From Chionoecetes opilio (Eukaryota > Arthropoda > Malacostraca > Decapoda > Majidae): a DNA stretch of 64,000 bases. The first letter of the stretch is position 1, and every line of letters starts with the position of its first letter. The translations under genes were made by a program, and so were the position numbers. The notes under the pieces were generated by a model. The model worked only from the letters and a program-made list of their open reading frames with translations, did no database searches and was not told the origin of the DNA. Below are positions 10,201 to 25,087 of this stretch, piece after piece. The stretch is from the NCBI GenBank assembly GCA_016584305.1, contig JACEEZ010017937.1, forward strand, positions 116,255 through 180,254, given 5' to 3'.

Positions 10201-13200
10201 GCATCTGAACTTTATAGTTCTCCGAGCTTAATTTTTAAAAATGCACAGAGGCCACGCTTAAAGAGATGATTCGATTATATTATACTCTCCGTAATTAGGC
10301 GCATGCATACATGTCAAATCACATCTCTACGACCAAAACTCTTACGTAGACATCGTTAACGCCTTCATTTGTGGTCCCGGTGGTTTTAAAGCGGCGAGCA
10401 GGGCGGGCGTCTAGTCCGTTCTTAATTTCACCGGGCTCTTAACGGCCTTCATACCTCTCGCCGCAGCCAACTCCCGGCAAGAAAATTCGAAATTTTTTTT
10501 ATCCGGTTCCGTGATGCGTTGTCGCCCTAGGAGTAGAAAAAAAAATCTCGCTCGCAATCTGACTTATGTTCTCGACTGTTAATTTTTTTTAATGCACAGA
10601 GGCCACGATAAAGAGATGATTCGACTCATATAATACTCTCCGTAATAGGCGCATGACATACATTCAAAATCACATCTCTACGACCAAAAGCTCTCATTCT
10701 ACATCGTAAGCCTTCATTGTGGCCCGGTGGTTTCAAGCGGCGAGACGGGCAGCGGGCGGCTAGCCTACGCTTCTTAATTTCATCGCGCTCGTAAGGCTTC
10801 ATACCTCTCGCCGAAGCCAACTCCCGGCAAGAAATTCGAATTTTTTTTATCCCGGATCCGTTGTATGCGTGTCGCCAGGAGTAGAAAAAAAAACTCCGCT
10901 CGCAATCTGACTTAATACGTTTCGAGTTAATTTTTGAAAAATGCACAGAGGCCACCACGATAAGGATGATTCACTTATATATACTCTCCGTAATTAGGCG
11001 ATGAATACATGTCAAAATCACATCTCTACGACAAAACAATCTTCATTATACATCGGAACGCCTTCATTTGTGGTCACGGTGGTATTCAAGCGGCGAGCCG
11101 GCGGGCGGCTAGAAACCTCCGTTCTTAATTTCATCGCGCTCTTCTTAACGGCTTCATAACTCTCGCCGCAGCCAACTCCCGGCAAGAAATTCGAATTTTT
11201 TTTATCCCGGATTCCGTGTATGCGTGTCACCAGGAGTAGAAAAAAAAAATTCCGCTCGCAATCTGACTTATAGTTCTCGATGTTAATTTTTAAAAATGCC
11301 ACAGAGGCCACGCATTAAAGAGATGATTCGACTTATATAATACTCTCAGTAATAAGGCGCATGCAACATGTCAAATCACATCTCTACGACCAAAACTACT
11401 TACATATACATCGTTAACGCCTCATTTGTGTCCCGGGTGTTTCAAGCGGGCGAGCCGGGCGGGCGGCGGCTAGCTCCGTTTCTCGTAATTTCACGGGCTC
11501 TAACGGCTTCATACCTCTCGCCGCAGCCAAACTCCCGCAAGGAAATTCGAATTTTTTATCCCGGATTCCGTGTATGCGTGTCGCCAGGAGTAGAAAAACA
11601 AAAATCTCGCCGCAATCTGAACTTATAGTTCTCGATTAATTGTTTTAAAATGCCCAGAGGCCACGATAAAGAAGATGATTCGACTTATATATACTCTCCG
11701 TAATTAGGCGCATGCCATACATGTCAAAATCACATCTCTACGAACCAAAAACTCTTCATCTATACCTCGTTTAACGCCTTCATTTGTGGTCCCGGTGGTT
11801 TCATGCGGCGAGCCGGGCGGGCGGCTAGCTCCGCTTCTTAATTTCATCGCCGCTCTTACAGGCTTCCTACCTCTCGCCGCAGCCAACTCCCTGGCAAGAA
11901 ATTCGAATTTTTTTTATACCGGATTCCTGTAGCGTGTCGCAGGAGTAGAAAAAAAAATCTTCCGCTCGCAATCTGAATTATAGTCTCGAGTTAATTTTTT
12001 AAAAATGGCACAGAGGCCCGATAAAGAGATGATTCGACTTATATATACTACTCCGTAATTAGGCGCATGCATAATGTCAAAAAACAAATCTCTCCCCCTC
12101 CCCCCCCCCAAAACTCTTCATTATACATCGTTAACGCCTTCATTGTGGTCCGGTGGTTCAAGCGGCGAGCCGGGGCTGCGGGCTAGCTCCGGTCTTAATT
12201 TCACCGCGGCTCTTAACGGCTTCATAACTCTCGCCCCGCAGCCAACTCCCGGCAGAAATTCGAATTTTTTTTATCCCGGATTCCGTGTATGCGTGTCGCC
12301 AGGGAGTAGAAAAAAAATCTCCGCTCGCAATCTGACTTATAGTTTTCGGAGTTAATTTCTAAAAATGCACGAGGCCACGATAAAGAGAATTGATTCGACT
12401 TATAATACTCTCCGCTAATTAGGCGCATGCATACATGTCAAAATCAATCTTACGACCCCAAAAACTCTTCATTATACATCGTTAACGCCTGCAATTGTGG
12501 TCCCGGTGGTTTTCAAGCGGCGAGCCGGGCGGGCGGCTAGCTCCGCTTCTTAATTCACGCGCCTCTTAACGGCTTCTAACTCTCGCCGCAGCAACTACCG
12601 GCAAGAAATTCGAATTTTGTTTTATCCCGGATTCCGTGTATGGTGTCGCCAGGAGTAGAAAAAAAAATCTTCCGCTCGCAATTGACAATAGTTCTACGAG
12701 TAATTTTTTTTTCAAATGCACAGAGGCCAACGATAAAGAGATGATTCGACTTATATATACTCTCCGTAACTTAGGAGCATGCCATACATGTCAAAATCAC
12801 ATCTCTACGACCAAAAATTCTTCATTTAAATCGTAACGCCTTATTTGTGGTACCGGTGGTTTCAAAGCGCGAGCCGGGGCGGGCGGATAGCTCCGACTTC
12901 GTAATTTCATCGCGCTTCCTTAACGGCCTTCAACCTCTCGCCGCAGCCAACTCACGGCAGAAATTCGATTTTTTTATCCCGATTCAGTGTATGCGTGTAC
13001 CAGGAGTAGAAAAAAAAAAATTCGCTCGCAATCTGACTTGATAGGTATCGAGTTAATTTTTTTAAAAATGCACGAAGGCACGATAAGAGATGATTCGACT
13101 ATATTATACTCTCCGTAATAGGCGCATGCTTACATGGTCAAAAGCACATCTCTACGACCAAAACTCTTCATTATACATCGTTAACGCCTTGCATTTGTGG

Positions 13201-16200
13201 TCCCGGTGGTTTCAAGCGGCATCCGGGCGGGCGGCTAGCTCCGTTTCTAATTGCACCGGGCTCTTAAACGGCTTCATACCTCTCGCCGCAGCCAACTCCC
13301 GCAAGGAATGTTCGAATTTTTTTGTTATTCCGGATTCCGTGTATGCGTTGTCGCCAGGAGTAGAAAAAAAATCTCCGCTCGCAATCTACTATGTCTCGAG
13401 TAATTTTTTTAAAAATGCAACAGAGGCCACGATAAAGAGATCCGATTCCGACTCTATATATACTCTCCGTAATTAGGCGCATGCATACATGTCTTAGAAA
13501 TGTCACATCCCTCTACGACCAAAACTCTTCATTATACATCGTTTAACGCCTTCATTTGTGGTCCAGGTGGGTTCAAGCGGCGAGCCGGGCGGGCGGCTAG
13601 ACTCGTTTCTTACATTTCACAGGGCTTTAACGGCTTCATACCTCTCGCCGCAGGCCAACTCCGGCAAGATAAAATTCGAATTTTTTTTATCCCCGGATCC
13701 GTGTATGCGTGTCGCCAGGAGTAGAAAAAAAAAATCTCCGCTCGCAAATCTGAATTAGTTCTCGAGTTAATTTTTTAAAAATGCGACAGAGGCCACGATA
13801 AAGAGATGATTCGACTTATATATACTCTCCGAATTAGGCGCATGCATACATGTCAAAATCACATCTGTCTACGACCAAAACTCTATTATACATCGTTACC
13901 GCCTTCATTTGTGCGTCCCGGTGGTTCAAGCGGCGAGACGGGCGGGCGGCTAGCTCCGTTTCTTAATCTTCACCGGGCTCTAACGGATTCATACTCTCGC
14001 CCGCAGCAACTACCGGCTAAGAAATTCGAATTTTTTTATCTCGGATTTCCGTGTATGCGTGTCGCCAGGAGTAGAAAAAAAAAATCTTCCCTCGACAATC
14101 TGACTTATAGTTCTCGAGTTTAATTTTTTAAAAATGCACAGAGGCCCACGATAAAGAGAGATTCGACTTATATATACTTCCGTAATTAGGCGCAATGCAT
14201 ACATGTCAAAATCACATCTCTACGACCCAAAACTCTAATTATACATCGTAACGCCTTCATTTGTGGTCCCGGTGGTTTCAAGCGGCGAGCCGGGCGGGCG
14301 GGCTGAGCTCCAGCTTCTTAATTTCATCGCGCTTTAACGCTTCATACCTCTCGCCGCAGCAACTCCGCAAGAAATTCGAATTTTTTTTATCCGGATTCCG
14401 TGGTATGCGTGTTCGCCAGGAGTAGAAAAAAAAAATTCCGACTCGCAATTCTGACTTATAGTTCTCGAGTTAATTTTTCTTTTTAAATGCACAGAGGCCA
14501 CGATAAAGAGGATGATTCGACTTATATATACTCTCCGTATTAGGCGCAGCATACATGTCAAAATCACATCTCTACGACCAAAAAATCTTCATTATACATC
14601 GTTAACGCTTCATTGTGGTCCCGGGTGGTTTCAAGCGCGAGGCCGGGCGGGCGGCTAGCTCCGCTTCTTAATTTCATTCGCGCCTCTTAACGGCTTCATA
14701 ACTCGCGCGCAGCCAAACTACCGGCAAGAAATTCGAATTTTTTATCACGGATTCCGTGTTGAGTGTCACCAGGAGTAGAAAAAAAAAATTCCGCTGCAAT
14801 AGACTTATAGTTCTCGAGTTAATTTTTTATTTAAAAAATGCACAGAGGCCACGATAAAGAGGATGATCGACCTATAAATACTCTCCGTAATAAGGCGCAT
14901 GCATACATGTTCAAAATCACATCTCACGACCAAACTCTTCATTGTACATCGTTAACGCCTTCATTTGTCGGCCCGGTGGATTTCAACGCGGCGAGCCGGG
15001 CGGGCGGCTAGCCAGTTTATTAATTACGGGCCTTAACGGCTTCATACCGCTCTCGCCTCAGCAACTCCGGCAAGAAAATTCGAATTTTTTTTTATCCCGG
15101 ATTCCGTGTATGCGTGTTCGCCAGGAGTAGAAAAAAAAATCTCCGCTCGCAATCTGACTTATAGTTCTCGAGTTAATTTTTGTAAAATGCACAGAGGCAC
15201 GTATTAAAGAATGATTCGAAATTATATATACTCTCCGTCAGTGGCGAATGACATCATGTCAAAATCACATCTCTACGGACCAAAAACTCTTCATCTTACA
15301 TCGTTAACGCCTTTCATTTGTGGTCCCGGTGGTTTCAAGCGCGAGCCACCGGGGCGGGCGGGCAGTCCGTTCTAATTATCACGGGCTCTTAACGGCTTCA
15401 TACCTATCGCCGCAGCCAAACTCCCGCAAGAAATTCGATTTTTTTTTATACCGGCTTCCGTTGTAGGCGTTGATCGCCAGGAGTAGAAAAAAAAATCTCC
15501 GCTCGCCAATCTGACTTATAGTTTCTGAGTTATTTTTTAAAACTGCACAGAGGACACGATAAAGAGATGATTGACTTATATATACTCTCCGTACATTTAG
15601 GCGCATGCATACATGTCAAAATCACATCTACGACGACCACAAATGCTTCATTATAAATCGTGAACGCCTTACATTGTGTTGGTCCGGTGGTGGTTTCAAG
15701 CGGCGAGACGGGCGGGCGGCTAGCTCCGTTTCTTAATTTCACCGGGCTCTTAACGGCCTCATACTCTCGCCGCAGCCAACTCCCGGCAAGAAATTCGAAT
15801 TTTTTTATCCACGGATTTCCGTAGTAGGCGTGTGTCAGCCAGGAGTAGAAAAAAAAATCTCCGCTCGCAATCTGACTTATAGTTAGCGAGTAATTTTTTA
15901 AATGCAAGGGTCCACGATAAAGAGATGATCGACTTATATCTACTCTCACGTAATTAGGCGCATGCATACATAGTTCAAAATCACATCTCTACGACAAAAC
16001 TCTCATTATACATCGTTAACGCCTTCATTTGTGGTCCGGTGGTTTCAAGCGGCGAGCCGGCGGGGCGGCTAGCTCCGCTTCTTAATTTCATTTCGCGCTC
16101 TTAACGGCTTCATACCTCTCGCCGCAGCCAACTCCCGGCAAGAAAGTCGCATTTTTTTATCCCGGATTTCCGTGTAGCGTGTCGCCAGGAGTAAGAAAAA

Positions 16201-19200
16201 AAAATCTCCGCTCGCAATCTGACTTATAGTTCTCGAGTTAATTTTTTTTAAAAATGCACAGAGGCCAACGATAAAGAGAGATTCGACTTATATATACTTC
16301 TCATAATTAGGCGCTGCATACATGTCAAATCACATACTCGACCAAAAACTCTTCATTATACATCGTTAACGCCTTCATGTGCGTCCCGGTGGTTTCAAGC
16401 GGCGAACGAGCCGGGCGGGCGGCTAGCTCCGCTTTCTTAATTTCATCGCGCTCTTAACGGCTTCATAACTCTCGGCCGCAGCCAACTCCCGCAAGAAATG
16501 TTCGAATTTTTTTTATCCGTGATTCCGTGTATGCGTGTCACCAGGAGTAAGAAAAAAAAAAATTCCGCTCGCAATCGACTTATAGTTCCGAGTTAATTTT
16601 TTAAAAATGCACAGAGGCACGATAAAGAGATGATTCGACTTATATATACTCTCCGTAATAAGCGAGCCATACATGTCAAAATCACATCTCTCTACGACCA
16701 AAACTCTTCATTATACACGTTAAACGCCTTCATTTGGGGGCACGGTGGTTTCAAGCGGCGAGACGGGCGGGCGGCTAGCTCGTTTCTTAATTTCACCGGG
16801 CTCTTAACGGCTTCCATACCTCTCGCCGCAGCCTAACTCGTCAAAAGAAATTCGAATTTTTTTTTTATCCGGATTCGTGTATGCGTTGTCGCCAGGAGTA
16901 GAAAAAGAAACTCCGCTAGCAATCTGATTATAGGTCTCGAGTTAATTTTTTAAAAATGCACAGAGGCCACGATAAAGAAGATGATTCGACTTATATATAT
17001 CTCCGTAATTAGGCGCATGCATACTTGTCAAAAAATCACATTCTCTACGACCAAAATCTTCATTACTCATCGTTTAAACGCCTTCATTTGTGGTCCCGGT
17101 GGTTTCAAGCGGCGAGCCGGGCGGGCGGCTAGCTCCGTTTCTTAATTTCACCGGGCTCTAACGGTTCATAACTCTTCGCCGCAGCCAACTCCCGGCAAGA
17201 AATTCGAATTTTTTTTATCCGGATTCGGTATGCCGTGTCGCCAGGAGTAGAAAAAAAAAATCTCGCTCGCAATCTGACTTATAGTTCTCGAGGTTAATTT
17301 TTTAAAAATGCACAGAGGCCACGATAAAGAGATAGATTCGACTTATATAATCTCCGTAATTAGGCGCATGCTACATGTCAAATAATCACATCTATACGAC
17401 CAAAACTCTTCATATTACATCGTTACACGCCTTTCATGTGGTCCCGGGGTTTCAAAGCGGCGAGCCGGGCGGCGGCTAGCTCCGCCGTCTAATTTCATCT
17501 CGCTTTCCTTAACGGCTTATACCTCTCGCCGCAGCCAAAACCCCGGCAAGAAATTCGAATGTCTGTTATCCGGATTCCGTATGCGTTGTCGCCAGGAGTA
17601 GAAAAAAACAAATCGCCGCTCGGCAATCTGACTTATAGTCTCGAACGTTAATTTTTTTTCAATGCACAGAGGCCCGATAAAGAGATGATTCGACTATCTT
17701 ATACTCTCCGTAATTAGCCGCATGCATACATGTCAAAATCACACCTCTACGACCAAAAACTCTCATTATACATCGTTAACGCCTTCATTGTGGTCCCCGG
17801 TGGTTTCAAGCGGCGATCCGGGCGGGCGGCTAGCTCCGATTCTTAATTTCAGCGCGCTCTTAAACAGGCTTCAACCTCTCGCCGCAGCCACTCACGGCAA
17901 GAAATTTCGAATTTTTTTTATCCCGGATTCCGTGTTATGCGTGTCACCAGGAGGAGTAGAAAAAAAAAAATTCCGCTCGCAATCTTGGGGGAAAAAAACT
18001 TATAGTTCGCGAGAGTAATTTTTTAAAAATGCCCAGAGGCCACGATAAAGAGTATGATCGACGTATATATACTCTCCGTAATAAGCGCATGCATACATGT
18101 TCAAAATTCACATCTCTACGACCAAAACTCTTCCTTATACATCGTTAACGCCTTAAATTGTGGTACGGTGTTTCAAGCGGCGAGGCCGGTGCGGCGCGGC
18201 TAGCTCCGTTTCTTAATTTCACCGGGCTCTTAACGGCTTCATACCTCTCGCCGCAGCCAAATCCGGCAAGAAATTCGAATTTTTTTTTTATCCCGGATTC
18301 CGTGTATGCGATGTCGCCAGGAGTAGAAAAAAAAAATCTCCGCTCGCCAATCTGACCTTATAGTTCTCGAGTATTTTTTTAAAAAATGCACAGAGGCCAC
18401 GATAAAGAGATGATTTCGAGATTATATATACTCTCCGTAACTAGGCGCATGCAACAGTCCAAAATCAAATCTCTACGACCCCCCCCAAAACTCTTCATTA
18501 TACATCGTTACGCCTTCATTTGTGGTCCCGGTGGTTTCAAGCGGCGAGCCGGGCGGGCGGCTAGCTCCGTTTCTTACATGTCACCGGGCTCTTAACGGCT
18601 TCATACCGCTCGCCGCAGCCAACTCCCGAGCAAGAAATCGAATTTTTGTATCCCCGGATTCCGTGTATGCGTGTCGCCAGGCGTAGAAAAAAAAAAATCT
18701 CCGCTCGCACATCTGACTTATGTTTCTCGATGAGTTAATTTTTTAAAAATGCCAAGAGGCCACGATAAAGAGATGATCGACTTATATATACTCTCCGTAA
18801 ATTAGGCGCATGCATACATGTCAAAAATCAATCTCTAGACCAAAAGTCTTCATGTATACATCGTTAACGCCTTCATTTGTGGTTCCCGGTGCGTTCAAGC
18901 GCGAGCCGGGCGGGCGCTCAGCTCCGTTCTTAATTACCGGGCTCTAACGGCTCATACCTCTCGCCGCAGCAACTACCCCAGCAAGAAATTCGAATTTTTT
19001 TTATTCCCGGATTCGTATGCGTGTCGCAAGGAGTATGAAAAAAAAATCTCGCTGCAATCTGACTTATAGTTTCTCGAGTAATTTTTTTTAAATGCACAGA
19101 GGCCACGATAAAGAGATGATTCGGACTATATCTACTCTCCGTTAATAGGCGCATGGCATACAGTCAAACTCATCATCTCTACGACAAAACTCACTTCATT

Positions 19201-22200
19201 ATACTCGTTAACGCCTCATTGTGGGCCGTTGGTGTCAAGCGGCGAAAGCCGGGCGGGCGGCTCTAGCTCGCTTATTAATTCATCGCGTCTTAACGGCTTT
19301 CATACCTCTCGACGCAGCCAACCCGGCAAGAAATTCGAATTTTTTTTATCCCGGATTACGTGTATGCGTTGTCTGACAGGAGTAGAAAAAAAACTCCGCT
19401 CCAATCTGGACTTATAGGCTTCTCGAGTTAATTTTTTAAAATGCACAGAGGCCACGATAAAGAGATGATTCGACTTATATATACTATCCGTAATAGGTGG
19501 GCATGCATCCCATGTCAAAATCCATCTCTACGACCAAAACTCTTCATTATCCTACTATCGTTAAGCCTTCAGTTGTGGTTTCCCGGTGGTTTTCAAGCGG
19601 CGAAGCCGGGCGGGGCGGCTAGCCCGCTCTTAATTTCATCGCGCTTTCTTAACGGCTTCATACCTCTCGCCGCAGCCAACTCCCGGAAAGAAATTCGAAA
19701 TTTTTTTATCCGGATCCGTGTATGCGTGTTCACCAGGAGTAGAAAAAAAAAATTCCCGTCGCAATCTGACTTATCGTTCTCGAAGTTAATTTTTTAAAAA
19801 TGCACAGAGGCCACTATAAAGAGATGATTCGGACTTATATTACTCTCCTGTTTTTTTTTTTAATAAGGCGCATGCATACATGTCAAAATCACCTCTCTAC
19901 GACCAAAACTCTCATTATACACGTTAACGCCTTCATTTGTGTGTCCCGGTGGTTCAAGCGGCGAGGCCGGGCGGGCGCTAGCTCCGTTTTCTTAATTATC
20001 ACGGCTCTCTTAACGGCTTCATAACCCTCTCGCCGCAGCCAACTCCCGGAAGAAATTCGAATTTTTTTTTATCCCGGATTTCCTGGGTAGTTTGCGTGTC
20101 GCCAGGAGTAGAAAAAAAAATCTCCGCTCGCAATCTGACTTATAGTCTCGAGTTAATTTTTTAAAAATGCACAGGAGGCCACGCTAAAGAGATTGATTCG
20201 ACTTATATATACTCTCCGTAATAGGCGGCATCATACATGTCAAAATCACATCTTCACGGACCAAACTCTAATTATACATCGTTAAACGCCTTAGTTGTGG
20301 GTCCCGGTGGTTTCAAGCGGCCGAGCCGGGCGGGCGGCTAGCTCCGCTCTTAATTTCATCGCCCGATCGTAACGGCTTCATACATCTCGGCCCGCAGGCA
20401 AACTCACGGCAATGAAATTCGAATTTTTATTATCCCGGATTCCCCGTTATGCGATTGTCCCCAGGAGTAGAAAAAAAAAATTCCGCCTCGCAATCTGACT
20501 TATAGTCTCGAGTTATTTTTAAAAATGCACAGAGGCCACGATAAAGAGATGATTCGACTTATATATACTCTCCGTATAAGGCGCATGCAACTGTCAAAAT
20601 CACATCTCTCGACCAAAACTCTTCATTATAGAATCCGTTTAAGCGCCCTTCATGTGGTCCGGTGGTTTCAAGGGCGAGCCGGGCGGGCGGCTAGCTACCG
20701 TTTCTTAATTTCACCGAGGCTCTTAAACGGCTTCTACCTCTCGCACGCAGCCAACTCCCGGGCACGAAATTCTGAATTTTTTTATCCCGGATTCCGTGTA
20801 TGCGTGTCGCAGGATAGAAAAAAAATACTCCGCTCGCAAATCTGACTTATAGTTCTCGAGTTAAATATTTTTTAAAAATGCACAGAGGCTCACGATAAAG
20901 AGATGATTCGATTATATATACTCTCCGTAATTAGGCGCATGCATACATGTCAAAATCACATATCATAGACCAAAAACTCTCATTATACATCGTGATAACG
21001 CCTTCATTTGTGGTCCCGGTGGTTTCAAAGCGGCGAGCGGGCGGGCGGCTAGATCCGTTTCTAATTTCACCGGATCTTAACGGCTTCATACCTCTAGCCG
21101 AGCCAACTCACGGCAAGAAATTCGAATTTTTTTTTATCCCGGATTCCGTTGTATGCGTACAGTTGTCGCAAGGAAGTAGAAAAAAAAATCTCCGCTTCGC
21201 AATCTGAACTTAAGTCTCTCGAGTTAATTTTTTAAAAATGCACAGAGGCCACGATAAGAGATGATCGACTTAATATACTCTCCGTAATTGGCGCATGCAT
21301 ACATGTCAAACTCACAAATCTCTACGACCAAAACTCTTCATTATACATCGTTAACGCCTTCATTTGTGGGGTCCGTGGTTTAAAGCGGCGAGCCGGCGCG
21401 GGGCGGCAGCTCCGTTTCCTTAATTTCACCGGCTCTTAACGGCTCATACCCTCGCCGAAAGCAACTCCCGGCAAGAAATTCGAATTTTTTATCCCGGATT
21501 CGTGTTATATCGTGTTCGCCAGGGAGTAGGAAAAAAAACTCCGGCTCGCAATCTGAATTATAGTTCTCGAGTTAATTTTAAAAATGACACAGAGGGCCAC
21601 GATAAAGAGATTGATTACGACTTATATATACTATCCGTAAATTAGGCCATGCATACATGTCAAAATCACCAATACTCTACGACCAAAACTCTTCATTATA
21701 CACCGTTAACGCCTCATTTGTTGGTCCCGGTGGTTTCAAGCGCGAGGCCGGGCGGGCGCTTAGCTCCGCGTCTTAATTTCATTCGCGCTACTTACGGCTT
21801 CATCCCCCTCGCCCGCAGCCCAACTCCCGGCAGAAATTTGAATTTTTTATCCAGGATTCCGTGTATGCGTGGCTGTCGCCAGGAGTAGAAAAAAACATTC
21901 TCGCTCGCCAATCTGACTTATATTTCTCGAGTTAATTTTTTAAAAAATGCACAGAGGCCTCCACGATAAAGAGATGATTCGAATTATATATTAATCTCCG
22001 GTAATTAGGCGCCACGCATACATGTCAAAATTCACATCACTACGACCAAAACTCTTATTATACATCCCCCGTAAACGGACTTCACTTTGCTGGTCCCCGG
22101 TGGTTTCAAGCGGCGAGGCAGGGCGGGCGGCTAGCTCCGCTTCTTAAATTTCACCGGGATCTTAAACGGCTTCAACCTCTCGCCGCAGCCAACTCCGGCA

Positions 22201-23950
22201 AGAAATTCGAATTTTTGTTTTATCCCGGATTGCCGTGTATGCGTGTCGCCAGGAGTAGAAAAAAAATCTGCGCTAGCAATCTGACTCTATAGTTCCTCGA
22301 GTTAATTTGTTAAAAATGCACAGAGGACACGATAAAGAAGATGATTCGACTTTATATATCTCTCCGTCAATTAGGCGCATGCATACATGTCAAAATCACA
22401 TCTCATACGACCAAAACTCTTCATTATACATCGTTAACGCCTTGCATTTGTGGTCCGGTGGTTTCACGCGGCGAGCCGGGCGGGCAGGCTAGCCTCCGTT
22501 TTCTTAATTTCACCGGGCTCTTAACGGCTTCATACCTTCGCCGCAGCAAACTCCCGGCAAGAAATTCGAATTTTTTTATCCCCGGATTCCGTGTATGGGT
22601 GCGACAGGAGTAGAAAAAAAAATCTCCGGGTTCGCAATCTGACTATAGTTATCGAGTTAATTTTTTAAAAATGCACATAGGCCACGAAAAGAGATGATGC
22701 GACTTATATATATGCTCCGTAATTAGGCGCATGCATACATGTCAAAAATCACATCTCTACGACCAAAACGATCTTCATTACTCCATCGTAACGACTTCCA
22801 TTTGTGGTCCGGTGGTTCGAGCGGCGAGCCGTCGGGCGGTAGCTCACGCTTCTTAATTTCACCGGGCTCTTAACGGCTTCATACCTTATCGCCGAAGGCC
22901 AACTCCGGCAAGAACTTCGAATTTTTTTATCCGGATTCCGTGTAGGCGTTCGCCAGGAGTAGAAAAAAAAATATCCGCTCGCAATCTGACTATATAGTTC
23001 GCGAGTTAATTTTTTTTAAAAATGCACAGAGGCCACGATAAAGAGATGATTCGGACTTAGATATATCTCCGTAATTAGGCGCATGCATACATGTCAAAAT
23101 CACATCTCTACACCAAAACTCTTCATATAACACGTTAACGCCTTATTTGTGGTCCCGGTGGTTTCAAGCGGCGAGCCGGGCGGGAGGCTAGCTCCGTTTC
23201 TAATTTACCAGGGCTCTTAACGGGCTCATACCTCGCGCCGCAGCCAACTCCGGCAAGAAATTCGAATGTTTTTTATCCGGATTCCTGTGTATGCGTGTCG
23301 CCAGGAGTAGAAAAAAAAAATCTCCGCTCGCAATTGACTTATGTTCTCGAGTTAATTTTTTAAAAATGCACAGAGGCCACGATAAAAGATTTTTTTGATG
23401 ATTCGACTTATATATACTCTCGTACTTGGCGCATGCATTACATGTCAAAATCACATCTCTACGACAAACTATCATTATACATCGTTAACGCCTTCATTGT
23501 GGTCCCGGTGGTGCAAAGGCGGCGAGACGGGCGGGCGGCTAGCTCCGTTTCTTTAATTTCACGGGCTCTTAACGGCCTTCATACTCTCGGCCGCAGCCAA
23601 CTCCCGGCAAGAAATTCGAATTTTTTTATCCCGGATTCCGTGTATGCGTGGTGCCAGGAGTAGAAACAAAAATCCCGCTCGCCAATAGACTTATAGTTCC
23701 TCGAGTTAAATTTTTGAAAAATGCACAGAGGGCCCACGAAAGAGAGGATTCGACTTCTAATCCTCTCCGTAATTAGGAGCATGCATACATGTCAAATCAC
23801 ACCTCTACGACCAAAACTCTTCATTCTCTCGTTAACGCCTTCATTTGTGGTCCCGTGGTTTCAAGCGGCGAGCCGGCGCGGGCGGCTAGTACGTTTCTAA
23901 TTTTAATCGCGCCTTTAAACGGCTTATACCTCCTCGCCGCAGACAACCCA
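7266..23950. repeat. IGS tandem array, ~354 bp subrepeat, ~46 full copies
   Basis: The anchor ATGCACAGAGGCCACGATAA recurs from 7792 to 23720 at about 330-370 bp spacing (46 anchors); two partial units precede it. Each unit holds an AT-rich part with CATGCATACATG, a GC-rich core (AGCCGGGCGGGCGGCTAGC), TTCGAA followed by a T-run, and an A-run after CCAGGAGTAG. Two sequence variants are intermixed: ATTTCACCGGGCTC and ATTTCATCGCGCTC. No coding signal is present; the many 60-130 aa open frames simply follow the repeat. A stray fragment of this repeat at 40018-40156 links the array to the other spacer block. Confidence 0.93.
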
Positions 23951-24430
23951 GCCAATGATTTTCCACCGCCGCGAGTCAAGTGGCATGGCGTAGGTACGAA
24001 TTAAATGGCCAGGCCCAACGAGGCATCGGCGGGAGTAAGGGTGAGGCACTTATGACAGGTTCGATAATACTCGTTCAAGGCATCAAATTCTGCCTTCTTT
24101 CAAACGAAGCGGTCAACCTTCTCTCCCCCACTCCCAGTATCCACGATGAAAAAAAACACATTCGCTTCGTCTCTGACCATCGCATTCTCATTCTCCACTC
24201 AAGACCTACACGAAGGATTATTCGTAAGGGGTTAGGCGTGACGAAACCTCCAGCTCTGTGTCATGGAGAAGTCTTAGCGAGTCGCAGGATGGGACCTCCA
24301 GCCAACCTAAGTTTAGTCGGCAGGGCGGCTGAATGAACGAATGAAGAGGCCCTAACTAATCTTACCCTCAAGTCATTCTCACCGCCTGCTTCTACCCGGC
24401 GAGCTTGTGAGATATCAATCATATTCACAG
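23951..24430. other. Non-tandem spacer linking the 354 bp array to the ETS-type spacer
   Basis: This matches 40205-40680 (shared GATTTTCCACCGCC, ACGAATTAAATGGCCAGGC, GGCGGGAGTAAGGGTGAGGC). It includes a 28S-terminus module at about 24205-24296 and no gene. The same order at both sites shows that this is the normal neighbour of the 354 bp array. Confidence 0.75.
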
Positions 24431-25087
24431 CATCCGCAACATCACCGACTTGATATCGGTCGTCGACGGCAGGGTTGATGATCAAGAAAACGGTCGACCC
24501 TCCTCAACTCGCATCATACCTCAAGGCAAGGCAGGTCGGGCGCGCCTTCATAGGGCTAGCCAAAAACTAATCACTCTCAACTCCTCCGAACAAGCCGACC
24601 TCGTCCGTGACAATAGCGAGGGCCTGTGTGAGCGGCGAGAGAAATGATTTGTTTCATCTTCGTAATTTTTCCGGACTTGAAGCCTCGGCTACGGCGCGGT
24701 GCGCGTAGCCATGTATGGAATAGAATAGTTGCTAAGTCACCAGGGAACACATTCGCTTCGTTTTTTCGAGGCGGCGGCGTCGTCGACGGCAGGGTGATGG
24801 TAATCAAGAAAACGAGCCTCTTCCCTCGCATATATCAATGGGCAAGGCAAGGCAGGTCGGGCGGACCTTCATAGGTAAGCCAAAAACTAAGTCACTCTCA
24901 CACTCCTCCGACCCAGCCCGTCCAGCGCCTACTGGTGTCGTTACCGTGGCGACAATAGGCGAGTGCGTGGTGTCATCCGCAAAACAACGACGTGATGCCG
25001 TCGTCGACGGCAGGGTGCTGATCAAGAAAACCGGTCGACCTTCCTCCCTCGCATATACTCAGGGCAATGCAGGTCTCGGGCGGTCAT
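24431..25087. repeat. Palindrome-bearing spacer module, three degenerate copies
   Basis: The module CCGTCGTCGACGGCAGG - GATCAAGAAA - GGTCGACC - CTCGCATATA - TTCATAGGG recurs near 24462, 24774 and 24995, with spacing and internal deletions that differ. It is the same module as 345-450 and 40700-40810. The third copy leads directly into the 377 bp tandem array. Confidence 0.65.

Noticed and set aside
7266..23950. Many 60-145 aa open frames with FFIPDSVYACR-like endings
   Set aside because: They are the 354 bp spacer repeat translated, with frames broken by indels; no start context or conserved protein.
7266..23950. CRISPR-like array
   Set aside because: Units are ~354 bp and contiguous, without short repeats and unique spacers, and the DNA is eukaryotic.
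24011..24045. GGCGGGAGTAAGG as a 28S fragment near the R2 site
   Set aside because: Only about a dozen bases agree with 28S and the flanks do not, so chance is likely.
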